Positions 11,656 to 18,155 of a stretch of DNA of 18,506 nucleotides are shown piece after piece. This DNA comes from Phycisphaerales bacterium UBA2402 (GTDB lineage Bacteria > Planctomycetota > Phycisphaerae > Phycisphaerales > UBA1924), in NCBI GenBank assembly GCA_002343715.1, contig DDSA01000226.1, positions 2,608 to 21,113 of the forward strand, in the 5' to 3' direction. Numbering within the stretch: position 1 is the first letter of the stretch; every line of letters starts with the position of its first letter. The notes below the pieces were generated by a model. That model saw nothing but the letters and a program-made list of their open reading frames with translations, ran no database searches and was not told where the DNA came from. The position numbers and the translations under genes are program-made.

Positions 11656-14333
11656 CGAAGGCGGTTCAATCGGCTGAGCGGTTCTTCGCGGCGGTGTTCG
11701 AGCCGACCGACATCATCGAAATCAGGATGTTCCCGTCCAAACGCCGGGCGTGGGCGGATTCGTACTTCAAGGTCATCGACCAGTGGGGGGAGATCGAGGC
11801 CGCGGCGGACCAGAACGTGTATTTCGGGGCCAACCCCCGGACCGGGCACGGCGGCAAAGCCGAAGACGTGGCGATGGCCCGCTGCGTGTTTGTGGACATC
11901 GACGACGAGGTCAACGAAAAGGCGGTCGAGAAAAGGGTGCGAGACGCCGGGCTGCCCGAGCCGACGGCGGTGGTGTTCTCCGGGCACGGGTTCCAGGTGT
12001 GGTGGCGTCTGGCCGAGCCGATGACAGACATAGCCGCGTGGTCGGTGGTGCAACGCCGGCTGATCGCGGCGCTGGGCTCCGATCCGTCGATCCACGACGC
12101 GCCAAGGGTGATGCGGATGCCGGGGACGATGAACGTGAAGCGCACGCCGCATGTGGTGGCGGAACTGCGGTACGCCGCGGACGCGGGGACGGGGCGGGTG
12201 CGGCTGGAAGACATTGAATCCGTGCTGCCCCCGCCGATGAGCAAGGGCGTGGAATCGGCGACGCTGCATGAAAGAGGGCTTCTTTCGGGCGAAAAGCGCC
12301 CGCTGGCGTACGCGACGCTGGAGTTCATCGCGCACGGAGCAGCCGAGGGCGAGCGGAACGCGCGGCTGTTCCGGGCCGCGTGCGACCTGTGCGGGTGCGG
12401 GTACTCGGTGGACGAGGCGTGGGATCGGCTGGGGCGTGCCGCCGCGTCGTGCGGTTTGGAGCCGGACGAAATCGGGTCCACTATTGAATCGGCCTACGGT
12501 CAACCCCGGACCCCCGCAAAGCCCCCGGAAGTGGATATGCCCCCTGGGTGGTCGGCGGTTCCGGATGGCATGGTGGCCGGGACGGGTCCTGCGACTTCAG
12601 GGGCGATTGAGCCGGTTGGACGTGCGGCTGAGGAATCTGTACTGGTGCGGTACGGGTCGGACTGGATTCTTGAAACGTCCGGGGAAAAGGCACTGCTGGC
12701 CAACTGCATCCATATGCGGGGCGGGGGCGATGAAGAAAAGTCGTGGCACCGGCACGTGCCGGCGGAACGCCTTGCGTCGGACCTGTACGAGATGACGGGG
12801 GGTTGGCCGCGGGTCGCCGGCGGGCAGCTGTTCGTCCCCTCCCGCAAGCCGCGCGACGGGGAACTCCCGGAGGCTTCTTCGGTCCACTACATCGCCTCGG
12901 TGGACGATTTGTTCGCGTGGATCAACCACGTGGCCGACGTGCACTGGGTCCGAAAAGAGGTCCGATCAGCGAACAAGTCGGCTCGGACGGCCCTGACCAA
13001 AGGCGAACTGATGGCCTACGTGACACAGCACCCGTTCCGGGGCTACGCCTCGGTCGAGCTGCTGCCCCATGAGCCGATGGTCGAGGGCCTGTGGTACGCC
13101 CCGTGCCGGCTCCCGGATGATGGGTTTGAGGCCCTGGCGTCCATCGTCGGGCGTCTTAACGCGGAGACCGACATCGACCGGGTGCTGATGCTGGCGGCGC
13201 TGCTGACCGGGGGATGGGGCGGCGCTCCCGGGGCTCGCCCCGCCATGCTCTACACGTCCACCCACGGGCGGGGGGTGGGCAAGACCTCGACGGCGATGAT
13301 CGCGGCCAACATCTGGGGGCTGTCGATCCAGCTCAACCCGAAAGACGACTGGGACAAGGCTATGGGGCGGATGCTCTCGGAACAGGCGATGGCGGGCCGG
13401 GCGGTGCTGATCGACAACATCAAGGGACGGCTTGACCTGGACAAACTCGACGCCCTGCTGACCTCGCCGGTCATCGAGGGGCACCGGATGTACGTGGGGC
13501 ACACCACCCGCCCCAACCGGCTGCTCACCCTTATCACGGCCAACGATCCCCGGCTCTCGGCGGACCTTGCGGCCCGTTCGGTCGTGATCCGGGTGGGTGC
13601 GTCCAAGTGGCAGGACGCGGGGTTCGCCTCGTGGATCGCGGACCATATCGAAACCCGCCGCGCGTCGATTGTCTCGGCGTGCCTGCGGATTCTGCGTGAC
13701 GCCGCGGGGCTACAGGGGCGTTTGCCGCTCGCCTCGGAGTCGAACCGGGACCGCTGGGCCCGGTGGCAGGACGGGCCGCTGGCGGCGGCCTCGTGGGCTT
13801 GCGGGAGCCTTGCGCCGTTCCGGTCTTTGTTCCAGGGGGAGGTGCCGACGATTGACCAGGTTGCGTCGGAAGTCGCCAGGCGACGGGAGGGCGTGGACGA
13901 CGACGTGGCCAGCGCGAACGACGTGGCGGACGAGATTGTCGCCGCGATCGTGGCGGCCGGACGGAAGCCCAATGATTCGGTCCACATTCCCGCGGCGGCG
14001 ATGGTTGCGATTCTCCACGGGGCGGAGTTGATCGGGTCCGATATGGGCCCGCGGCAGGTGGGGGGTTGGATTTCCGGTCTGCTGGGTACCGGGCTGCTCA
14101 AGAGCCTGAAGAAGTCCAGGCCAAAGACGCTGGGCGGCCGAGAAAGCCGCCAGAACGTGCGGCGTGGGTGGAGATGGTCCCCCGATGGGAGCCCGGTCAA
14201 GTGGATTCTTGAAAAGCCGGGCTTCTGCATGCCGCTCGCCGTGGTTGAAGAGGGCGGCAATGATCAAGAATCTTGTTCGGGTGGTTTCAACGAGGAAACC
14301 GAACAAGACTCTGACGATGGGCTGCCGATCTGA
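11652..14333 (+). CDS. Bifunctional primase (PrimPol/RepB-like) and AAA+ helicase
   Basis: 893-residue replication protein. Residues 1-200 are an archaeo-eukaryotic-type primase: acidic 'VFVDIDDE' (79-86) supplies the metal-binding Asp residues, 'SGHGFQVWWRL' (110-120) the catalytic His, and 'RVMRMPGTMNVK' (152-163) the conserved late motif. Residues 205-285 form a helical linker ('GERNARLFRAACDLCGCGYS') of the type found after phage primases. Residues 520-660 are a helicase ATPase: Walker A 'GRGVGKTS' (539-546), Walker B 'AVLIDN' (594-599) and 'LITANDPRLSADLAARSVVI' with sensor Asn631 and finger Arg642. The tail 750-850 is basic and winged-helix-like, and the protein ends in an acidic DSDDGLPI. 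Start overlaps the methyltransferase as ATGA behind GGAGGCGGAAA. It should unwind and prime at the phage origin. Confidence 0.92.
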   Translation: MTKAVQSAERFFAAVFEPTDIIEIRMFPSKRRAWADSYFKVIDQWGEIEAAADQNVYFGANPRTGHGGKAEDVAMARCVFVDIDDEVNEKAVEKRVRDAGLPEPTAVVFSGHGFQVWWRLAEPMTDIAAWSVVQRRLIAALGSDPSIHDAPRVMRMPGTMNVKRTPHVVAELRYAADAGTGRVRLEDIESVLPPPMSKGVESATLHERGLLSGEKRPLAYATLEFIAHGAAEGERNARLFRAACDLCGCGYSVDEAWDRLGRAAASCGLEPDEIGSTIESAYGQPRTPAKPPEVDMPPGWSAVPDGMVAGTGPATSGAIEPVGRAAEESVLVRYGSDWILETSGEKALLANCIHMRGGGDEEKSWHRHVPAERLASDLYEMTGGWPRVAGGQLFVPSRKPRDGELPEASSVHYIASVDDLFAWINHVADVHWVRKEVRSANKSARTALTKGELMAYVTQHPFRGYASVELLPHEPMVEGLWYAPCRLPDDGFEALASIVGRLNAETDIDRVLMLAALLTGGWGGAPGARPAMLYTSTHGRGVGKTSTAMIAANIWGLSIQLNPKDDWDKAMGRMLSEQAMAGRAVLIDNIKGRLDLDKLDALLTSPVIEGHRMYVGHTTRPNRLLTLITANDPRLSADLAARSVVIRVGASKWQDAGFASWIADHIETRRASIVSACLRILRDAAGLQGRLPLASESNRDRWARWQDGPLAAASWACGSLAPFRSLFQGEVPTIDQVASEVARRREGVDDDVASANDVADEIVAAIVAAGRKPNDSVHIPAAAMVAILHGAELIGSDMGPRQVGGWISGLLGTGLLKSLKKSRPKTLGGRESRQNVRRGWRWSPDGSPVKWILEKPGFCMPLAVVEEGGNDQESCSGGFNEETEQDSDDGLPI

Positions 14334-14348
14334 GGCGGAAATCGAAAA

Positions 14349-14380
14349 CGGTGGGTCCACTTACGGAAGTGGACCCACCG
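14349..14380. repeat. Perfect 14-bp inverted repeat built from two iterons
   Basis: CGGTGGGTCCACTT (14349-14362) and AAGTGGACCCACCG (14367-14380), loop ACGG, starting 15 bases after the primase-helicase stop. It lacks a T-run, so it is more likely a protein-binding site or cruciform than an intrinsic terminator. Confidence 0.85.
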
Positions 14381-14503
14381 CGCGAAACAGCCGTTCAAAC
14401 GGCTGTTTGTCGTTTTGGGGTGTTTTTGGTCGTCGCGTAAGTGGACCCACGGTGTGTTTGCTCCAGATAAGTGGCCCCACCAAAGGGCGTAAGTGGACCC
14501 ACC
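14367..14503 (+). repeat. Iteron-like direct repeats AAGTGGACCCACC
   Basis: Four direct copies: 14367-14379 and 14491-14503 exact, 14439-14451 with a final G, 14469-14481 with C for A. Starts are 72, 30 and 22 bp apart. Three copies are preceded by T. A fifth, inverted copy is 14350-14362; partial inverted forms follow at about 14509-14518 and 14574-14582. Confidence 0.85.
14385..14415 (+). terminator. Intrinsic terminator of the replication operon
   Basis: Perfect inverted repeat AAACAGCCGTT (14385-14395) / AACGGCTGTTT (14398-14408) followed by GTCGTTTT and later TGTTTTT. Best terminator candidate after the primase-helicase; it sits between iteron copies. Confidence 0.7.
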
Positions 14504-14554
14504 GATTTGGGTCCACCTTTGTTTTTACACTCCTACGGCACTTTTTGGGGGGTT

Positions 14555-14588
14555 GGAGCAGTGGTGTCTCCACTGCTCCACTTATTTG
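14555..14588 (+). terminator. Second hairpin, possible back-up terminator
   Basis: GGAGCAGTGG (14555-14564) / CCACTGCTCC (14570-14579), 5-base loop, perfect 10-bp stem, followed by ACTTATTTG. The T-tract is weak, so it may instead belong to the origin structure. Confidence 0.5.
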
Positions 14589-14936
14589 GGCTCAAAGAGT
14601 CTAGGGTGTTTTGAGAGAATAAGGGTACAACAATGGGATTTCAGTGGAGACACAGCGCGGGAACAGAGGTTGGCAACGGACGGGGTGATTCGGCCACGGC
14701 TGGTGCGGCTGTTAGGGTCAAAAAAAATCTGAAAAATCTGGCTCCATTTTCGTCGATTCCCCTTGCGTGTGGTCGGAATGGTGGCAGACTCATTGCGGGA
14801 TGTTCTGGAAAAAGAAAAAGAGAGAATAAGTGGTGGGAGCATTGCGCGCCGAGTTTTGGGCCCGGGGTTGTGGGTTTAGTGGGCTTAGTGGGCTTGGTGC
14901 GGACGGGGGTGTGAGAGAGCGGGATGATGTGGCCCG

Positions 14937-14981
14937 AAAGAAAACTCCCGCGGTGGGCTTGTGAGGCCCACTCGCGGGAGT
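14937..14981 (-). terminator. Strong terminator of the right-hand leftward operon
   Basis: Minus-strand hairpin with outer arms ACTCCCGCG (14944-14952) / CGCGGGAGT (14973-14981), extended by GTGGGC / GCCCAC with one bulged base, and followed on the minus strand by TTTTCTTTC. It lies 27 bases after the last gene of the operon. Confidence 0.85.
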
Positions 14982-15007
14982 GGAAACAGAGCTGGGTTGA
15001 TTCGGGC

Positions 15008-15202
15008 TTAGGGCCTCTGTGCGGCCTTCCGTTCGGCCCAGAGGCGATCCTGCTCGTCGAAGCGGTCCTCGTCGAGCTCGTCGGCCCTGGCCCTCAGGCG
15101 GTCGGCAATCGATTCTAGGCGGTCGGCGAGGCGGCGGAAAGCCTGGGCTTCGTCGGGTGGTGGTTGGTTTTTATTTGGGTTCACGGGCGTAGAAGATTTC
15201 AT
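15008..15202 (-). CDS. Small coiled-coil protein, 64 aa
   Basis: ATG 15202 has ACAGGACG upstream; the frame to 15295 above it is a shadow of the preceding gene. After a Pro/Asn-rich start it is one charged helix 'AFRRLADRLESIADRLRARA' plus 'DELDEDRFDEQDRLWAERKA' with heptad hydrophobic spacing, so it likely dimerises as a coiled coil. It overlaps the upstream gene by 32 bases and is the last gene before the terminator. Function unknown. Confidence 0.65.
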   Translation of the reverse strand: MKSSTPVNPNKNQPPPDEAQAFRRLADRLESIADRLRARADELDEDRFDEQDRLWAERKAAQRP

Positions 15203-15398
15203 CGTCGCGCGTCCTGTCGTAGTCCTCCACGGGGGGGTCCTGTTCGCGCCAATGCTCGGAACCGCAGGCCCGGCACTCCCAGTACTCCCGAACACTGACC
15301 GCTCCCCCGAGGGTTTCCCGGATCGGGTGAGAGACCCCCAAGTAATCGTGCGGCGTCTCGGCTTGGCATTCCCGACAGTCCATCGGCTTAGTCGTCAC
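15171..15398 (-). CDS. Zinc-ribbon protein, 75 aa
   Basis: GTG start 15398 with GGAGGCGACC upstream. Two cysteine pairs, C-x2-C at 'DCRECQAETPHDYLG' and C-x2-C at 'WECRACGSEHW', spaced as in a two-knuckle zinc ribbon, followed by an acidic tail. Such small ribbons in phages often bind RNA polymerase or nucleic acid, but nothing specific is visible. Its start overlaps the end of a tiny membrane protein gene by 11 bases, indicating coupling. Confidence 0.75.
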   Translation of the reverse strand: MTTKPMDCRECQAETPHDYLGVSHPIRETLGGAVSVREYWECRACGSEHWREQDPPVEDYDRTRDDEIFYAREPK

Positions 15399-15507
15399 GG
15401 TCGCCTCCGTCCCTCATCTTGGGGTGACGGGTCGCGGCCCATGTGACCAGGACAACGATGGACGCGGCGGCGATAACGCCCCAATACCATTGGGCGGTTT
15501 CCAGCAT
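15388..15507 (-). CDS. Tiny membrane protein, 39 aa
   Basis: ATG 15507 with a good CGGAGAG site eight bases upstream, TAA at 15388. Residues 1-8 are amphipathic (MLETAQWY), residues 9-27 a hydrophobic helix 'WGVIAAASIVVLVTWAA', and the rest is a basic/acidic tail (TRHPKMRDGGDRDD). It is coupled to the zinc-ribbon gene downstream and preceded by a hairpin. Too short for usual gene-finding cut-offs. One-helix topology suggests a membrane-acting phage peptide; role unknown. Confidence 0.6.
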   Translation of the reverse strand: MLETAQWYWGVIAAASIVVLVTWAATRHPKMRDGGDRDD

Positions 15508-15545
15508 TCGGGCTCTCCGTTGGGGGTGGGGTGGGTCAATCAACG

Positions 15546-15583
15546 CAAAACCCCGCACGCCGGCTACGCACCGGTGGCGGGGT
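15546..15583 (-). terminator. Intergenic hairpin, possible partial terminator
   Basis: Minus-strand stem of ACCCCGC (15550-15556) with GCGGGGT (15577-15583), inner CCGG pairs, followed on the minus strand by TTTGCGTTG. Lies between the 81-aa gene and the tiny membrane protein gene; probably lets some transcription through. Confidence 0.55.
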
Positions 15584-15597
15584 CAAGAGACATCGGA

Positions 15598-15843
15598 TCA
15601 GGGCTCGCGGCCTTCGGCTTTGGCGATGGCGTATTCGGCTTGGTTGCGGAGTTTCCAGCCACATTGAACGGCCACGCCGCGGTAGCAGTCTCCTGCCGCG
15701 ATGATTTTTGCCGCGTCCGGCTTTGTCGCCAAGCCTTTACGCCACTCTTGCACGCGATTGCGAGCGTCCGGCGATTCGGCCAGCATGAAACCCGTTTCGG
15801 CGCAGTAGACAGCGCTACTTGCTAGGTCGGTGTAGATTCTCAC
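15598..15843 (-). CDS. Hypothetical protein, 81 aa
   Basis: GTG 15843 overlaps the upstream stop as GTGA behind GGGGGTGGGGC. Reads 'VRIYTDLASSAVYCAETGFM', 'LAESPDARNRVQEWRKGLAT' and ends 'WKLRNQAEYAIAKAEGREP'. The last part (AIAKAEG) repeats the end of the preceding gene, 'ARAAIAKAEGGGA', also at DNA level over 21 bp. It could be a small helical protein. Function unknown. Confidence 0.7.
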   Translation of the reverse strand: MRIYTDLASSAVYCAETGFMLAESPDARNRVQEWRKGLATKPDAAKIIAAGDCYRGVAVQCGWKLRNQAEYAIAKAEGREP

Positions 15844-16148
15844 GCCCCACCCCCTTCGGCTTTGGCGATGGCGGCGCGGGCGGCGTTGCGGATGCCTTCC
15901 CCGCAGTCGGAATCGGCGCGGGCACACTCGCGGGCGAAGGCCAGCAGGTCCGGCGCGGCGGCGATGAGGCGGGCGTTGGCGGCTCGCTTGTCGGTGTTGG
16001 CGTCCGAAGGCGTCCAAACCTGGGCAATCACCCCGTCCTCGTTGGTGGATAAAACGTATTCGACGCGATGGCCCCTGGTCGGTTCGATCTGCTTGCCTTC
16101 GGCTTTCCACGGGCCCGGCGTGTGCTTCGGTTGAGTCTCGGTCTGCAT
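15840..16148 (-). CDS. Phage HTPGPW family protein, 102 aa
   Basis: ATG 16148 directly after CAGGAGACACC. It shows the family's hallmarks: N-terminal 'KHTPGPWKAEGKQIE', a beta-rich centre 'VEYVLSTNEDGVIAQVWTPS', and C-terminal 'RAANARLIAAAPDLLAFARE'. I know this combination (HTPGPW ... NARLIAAAPDLLA) from very many phage and prophage genomes, where no function is assigned. Complete length is typical. A good marker that the region is phage-derived. Confidence 0.88.
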   Translation of the reverse strand: MQTETQPKHTPGPWKAEGKQIEPTRGHRVEYVLSTNEDGVIAQVWTPSDANTDKRAANARLIAAAPDLLAFARECARADSDCGEGIRNAARAAIAKAEGGGA

Positions 16149-16172
16149 GGTGTCTCCTGAGTTGGGGTTGGG

Positions 16173-16472
16173 TCAGGCGGCCGCGCCGACAATCTGCACG
16201 CGGGCCACGGTCTTTGAGCGGTTGGCGTCCCACCCGTTCGGCTTGCGGGCGCTCGCCGGTTCAGCGGAAACCTCGACGCCGGGCCAGTTGGATGCCCTCG
16301 GATCGCCGGTAAAAAACACGGCGGTCTCCATCAGGCTTTGCGCCATGGCATCGAAAGAATCGAAGGTGAAAACCTTGTCGTAGGTGAACCCGCGCGGCCC
16401 GTACTCGATGGACCATCCGCCTGCATGGCGCTCGGCGGGGCGAACCCGCATTTTCACGGTGATCTTTGGCAT
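16173..16472 (-). CDS. Hypothetical protein, 99 aa
   Basis: ATG 16472 follows CAGGAGACACC; the extension to 16520 is an intergenic artefact. The protein starts with a basic beta strand 'MPKITVKMRVRPAERHAGGW', then 'SIEYGPRGFTYDKVFTFDSF', a helix 'AMAQSLMETAVFFTG', and a basic C-terminus 'GWDANRSKTVARVQIVGAAA'. Likely a small alpha/beta domain; no motif recognised. Confidence 0.7.
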   Translation of the reverse strand: MPKITVKMRVRPAERHAGGWSIEYGPRGFTYDKVFTFDSFDAMAQSLMETAVFFTGDPRASNWPGVEVSAEPASARKPNGWDANRSKTVARVQIVGAAA

Positions 16473-16516
16473 GGTGTCTCCTGGGTTGGGGGTGGGGCTG
16501 GCGATGCAAAGCCCAA

Positions 16517-16536
16517 CCATCCGGGCGAGCGGATGG
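16517..16536 (-). promoter_or_regulatory. Intergenic hairpin
   Basis: CCATCCG (16517-16523) / CGGATGG (16530-16536), 6-base loop, after the stop of the next upstream gene and before a CAGGAGACACCATG start. The minus-strand flank TTGGGCTTTG is only weakly terminator-like. Confidence 0.5.
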
Positions 16537-16549
16537 GTGGGGAGGGGTG

Positions 16550-17047
16550 TCAGGCCAGCGCGATGGGCAACAATTCGCCCTTGTACCCTCGGGCGCGCAT
16601 GCGTGCCGTGATATCGGCGCGTTCGCGGTTCACCATGTCTGCAAACTCCGCCGGGGTATACGGCACAGATTCGGCGATAATCGCGGCCTCGTCCCTGTCG
16701 TCGCCGATGCCGATGCCGATTTGCGCATGCAAGATTTGGATTCCGAAGGGGTTGGCCATGCGGACGATGTACAGGTGCTCAATGTCTCCGTGGATTTCGT
16801 CGGTGATTTCGTAGTGGTAACTGGGCTTGCCGTCGTACCCCGGATCGTCGGCTGTTGAACGGAGAAGCCGATTTACCAGCGAAACCGCGCGGTCGTCGGG
16901 CCTGTTGTTGTTCTGCCCGAGCAAGCGGGCGGCATTCATGGTTTCGAGCAGGTGAGCGCCGGTTTCGGCGGGGTATCCGTCGTAGTGGCGGTACAGATAG
17001 CACTTGAATTGACCGCCGCGGATGATGATGTTTGAACGAGTGGCCAT
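16550..17047 (-). CDS. Conserved phage protein, ATRSN...DGYP type, 165 aa
   Basis: ATG 17047 with GGAGACACAGACA upstream. The N-terminus 'MATRSNIIIRGGQFKCYLYR' followed by HYDGYPAETG matches a family I know from phages and plasmids (MATRS.I... Y.H.DGYP..G..L). Conserved later parts are the helix 'LLETMNAARLLGQNNNR' and a strand-rich 'GKPSYHYEITDEIHGDIEHL'. The C-terminal helix is 'PAEFADMVNRERADITARMR'. The family has no established function known to me. Length is normal. Confidence 0.8.
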   Translation of the reverse strand: MATRSNIIIRGGQFKCYLYRHYDGYPAETGAHLLETMNAARLLGQNNNRPDDRAVSLVNRLLRSTADDPGYDGKPSYHYEITDEIHGDIEHLYIVRMANPFGIQILHAQIGIGIGDDRDEAAIIAESVPYTPAEFADMVNRERADITARMRARGYKGELLPIALA

Positions 17048-17083
17048 TGTCTGTGTCTCCATTGCGGGGCGCCGGGATTGACG

Positions 17084-17122
17084 GCCGCGCGTCCGGCACC
17101 CTCTCGCTCGAGGGCGCGCGGC
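17084..17122 (-). promoter_or_regulatory. Intergenic double-stem hairpin
   Basis: GCCGCGCG (17084-17091) pairs with CGCGCGGC (17115-17122), and inside it CCCTC (17099-17103) pairs with GAGGG (17110-17114). No T-run. Stands between two genes of the cassette operon. Confidence 0.5.
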
Positions 17123-17131
17123 GCGGGGTGG

Positions 17132-17380
17132 TCAATACACGTTGCCGATCTTGGGGCGGCGGGCGATATCGCCTTCTGCGTCCATGTCCGCGACGATCCG
17201 CGCCGCGGCGCTGGCATGCTGCTGCGGCGTGGCGGTGGGGTTGAGGGTGGGGAGGGCCTGGGCGAGTGCGGCGCGATCGCCGTAAGCCTTTGCGGTTTCG
17301 TGTTCGGTTTCGGGGTACAGACCCAAAGACCAATCGCGACGATTGTTTTCGCTGGTGCTACGCTGCTGGTTGATTCTCAT
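17132..17380 (-). CDS. Hypothetical protein, 82 aa
   Basis: ATG 17380 immediately downstream of CAGGAGACACCA. Polar N-terminus ('MRINQQRSTSENNRRDWSLG'). The helical C-terminal half has 'AYGDRAALAQALPTLNPTAT' and 'QQHASAAARIVADMDAEGDI'. No motif recognised. Flanked by hairpins on both sides, like its neighbours. Confidence 0.65.
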   Translation of the reverse strand: MRINQQRSTSENNRRDWSLGLYPETEHETAKAYGDRAALAQALPTLNPTATPQQHASAAARIVADMDAEGDIARRPKIGNVY

Positions 17381-17403
17381 TGGTGTCTCCTGTGGGTGTC
17401 CAG

Positions 17404-17488
17404 GCCCCCGACGGTTCGCGCCGTGCGGGGGCGGTTTGTTGGTCGAGACGTTCGGCCAATCCCCTTCCGCCCCGTGGGGCGGTCGGGG
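17404..17488 (-). promoter_or_regulatory. Cluster of intergenic hairpins
   Basis: Three stems in one gap: GCCCCCG / CGGGGGC (17404-17410, 17426-17432) with inner ACGG/CCGT; TTGGTCG / CGGCCAA (about 17439-17459, one wobble); and CCGCCCC / GGGGCGG (17467-17473, 17476-17482) within CCCC/GGGG. They precede a CAGGAGACACCAATG start. No clear T-run on the minus strand. Confidence 0.5.
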
Positions 17489-17497
17489 GAGGGTCGA

Positions 17498-17851
17498 TCA
17501 GGCGGGGACGTGCGCGCGGTACTCGCGGACGGCGCCGGCGTGGAGCAACTTCGCCAGTTGGGAGACGACGCGCTTACTGATTCCCGAGCGGTTCAGGGTG
17601 TAGCAACCGTGCTTGACGGCGCTGTATCCGCCGACCGATCCCCCGTCGGTCCCCCAGGTGGAACCCGGTGAAGTCGTTGGCAGCCGATCCAGGAACGACG
17701 GGCCGACCATGTCGCAGTCGGTGAACGCGGACATGTCGCCGGGTGTGAAGTTCCGGCTGATGGTCACAACGCATCCGGCCGCGCGGACGTGGTACCCGCA
17801 GCTCGTGACAGTGGCCAGCCATTCTGCGGCGTTGAAGTTCTCGATGCTCAT
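17498..17851 (-). CDS. Conserved-looking phage protein, 117 aa
   Basis: ATG 17851 with CAGGAGACACCACA upstream. It runs 'MSIENFNAAEWLATVTSCGY', 'VVTISRNFTPGDMSAFTDCD', then 'TSPGSTWGTDGGSVGGYSAV' and 'HGCYTLNRSGISKRVVSQLA'. The pattern GSTWG.DG..GG......G.... N.SG..KR is one I associate with uncharacterised phage proteins. The last helix is basic. No enzyme motif is visible. Confidence 0.75.
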   Translation of the reverse strand: MSIENFNAAEWLATVTSCGYHVRAAGCVVTISRNFTPGDMSAFTDCDMVGPSFLDRLPTTSPGSTWGTDGGSVGGYSAVKHGCYTLNRSGISKRVVSQLAKLLHAGAVREYRAHVPA

Positions 17852-17875
17852 TGTGGTGTCTCCTGTTGGGGGTTG

Positions 17876-17891
17876 ATCGGCGCGTGCCGAT
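17876..17891 (-). promoter_or_regulatory. Short intergenic hairpin
   Basis: ATCGGC (17876-17881) / GCCGAT (17886-17891), 4-base loop, just before a CAGGAGACACC start element. Confidence 0.5.
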
Positions 17892-17896
17892 GGGGG

Positions 17897-18127
17897 TCAA
17901 AGTGATTGCCAAGTGAACGAAACGACGCGGGCGCCTTCGCGCTTTGCGGCGTGTTCGATGGCGAGCTGCGTGAGGTCGCCCGTTGCCATCGCGGATCGGA
18001 ACGGCATGGTTTTGCATTCGCCCGCTTTGGCGATTGTCACGGTGCCGGTGTAGCGGTACGGGCCAGCGACTGCGGCGGCGAAGTCGGAACCGATGCCAAG
18101 CGTGTTGTCTGTCATGGTGCAGAACAT
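17897..18127 (-). CDS. Hypothetical protein, 76 aa, first gene of right operon
   Basis: ATG 18127 is chosen because GGAGACCCCGCA, a variant of the operon's start element, lies in front; the internal ATG four codons later and the extension to 18184 (inside the promoter) are less likely. It reads 'FAAAVAGPYRYTGTVTIAKA', then 'MATGDLTQLAIEHAAKREGA' and ends RVVSFTWQSL. A small alpha/beta protein of unknown function. Confidence 0.7.
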   Translation of the reverse strand: MFCTMTDNTLGIGSDFAAAVAGPYRYTGTVTIAKAGECKTMPFRSAMATGDLTQLAIEHAAKREGARVVSFTWQSL

Positions 18128-18155
18128 TGCGGGGTCTCCAAAGGGGGTGTGGTTC

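Larger units (their letters stand above)
14334..15007. other. Non-coding region, candidate replication origin
   Basis: 674 bp between the primase-helicase and the opposite operon. It contains five copies of AAGTGGACCCACC (one inverted), terminator-type hairpins, phased A-tracts (14720-14727, 14732-14736), A-rich GGAAAAAGAAAAAGAG near 14807, three 9-bp repeats TGGGYTTRG (14871-14897) and the leftward operon's terminator. Short open frames here show low-complexity composition and no ribosome sites. Iterons next to the replication gene plus A-rich DNA are typical of origins. Function is inferred. Confidence 0.5.

Noticed and set aside
14871..14897. Three TGGGYTTRG repeats considered as a CRISPR or iteron array
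   Set aside because: Units of 9 bp without spacers and unlike the main iteron; only a minor tandem repeat.
14582..14914. Small frames on both strands in the origin-like region
   Set aside because: No ribosome sites and low-complexity composition; they overlap repeats and A-tracts.
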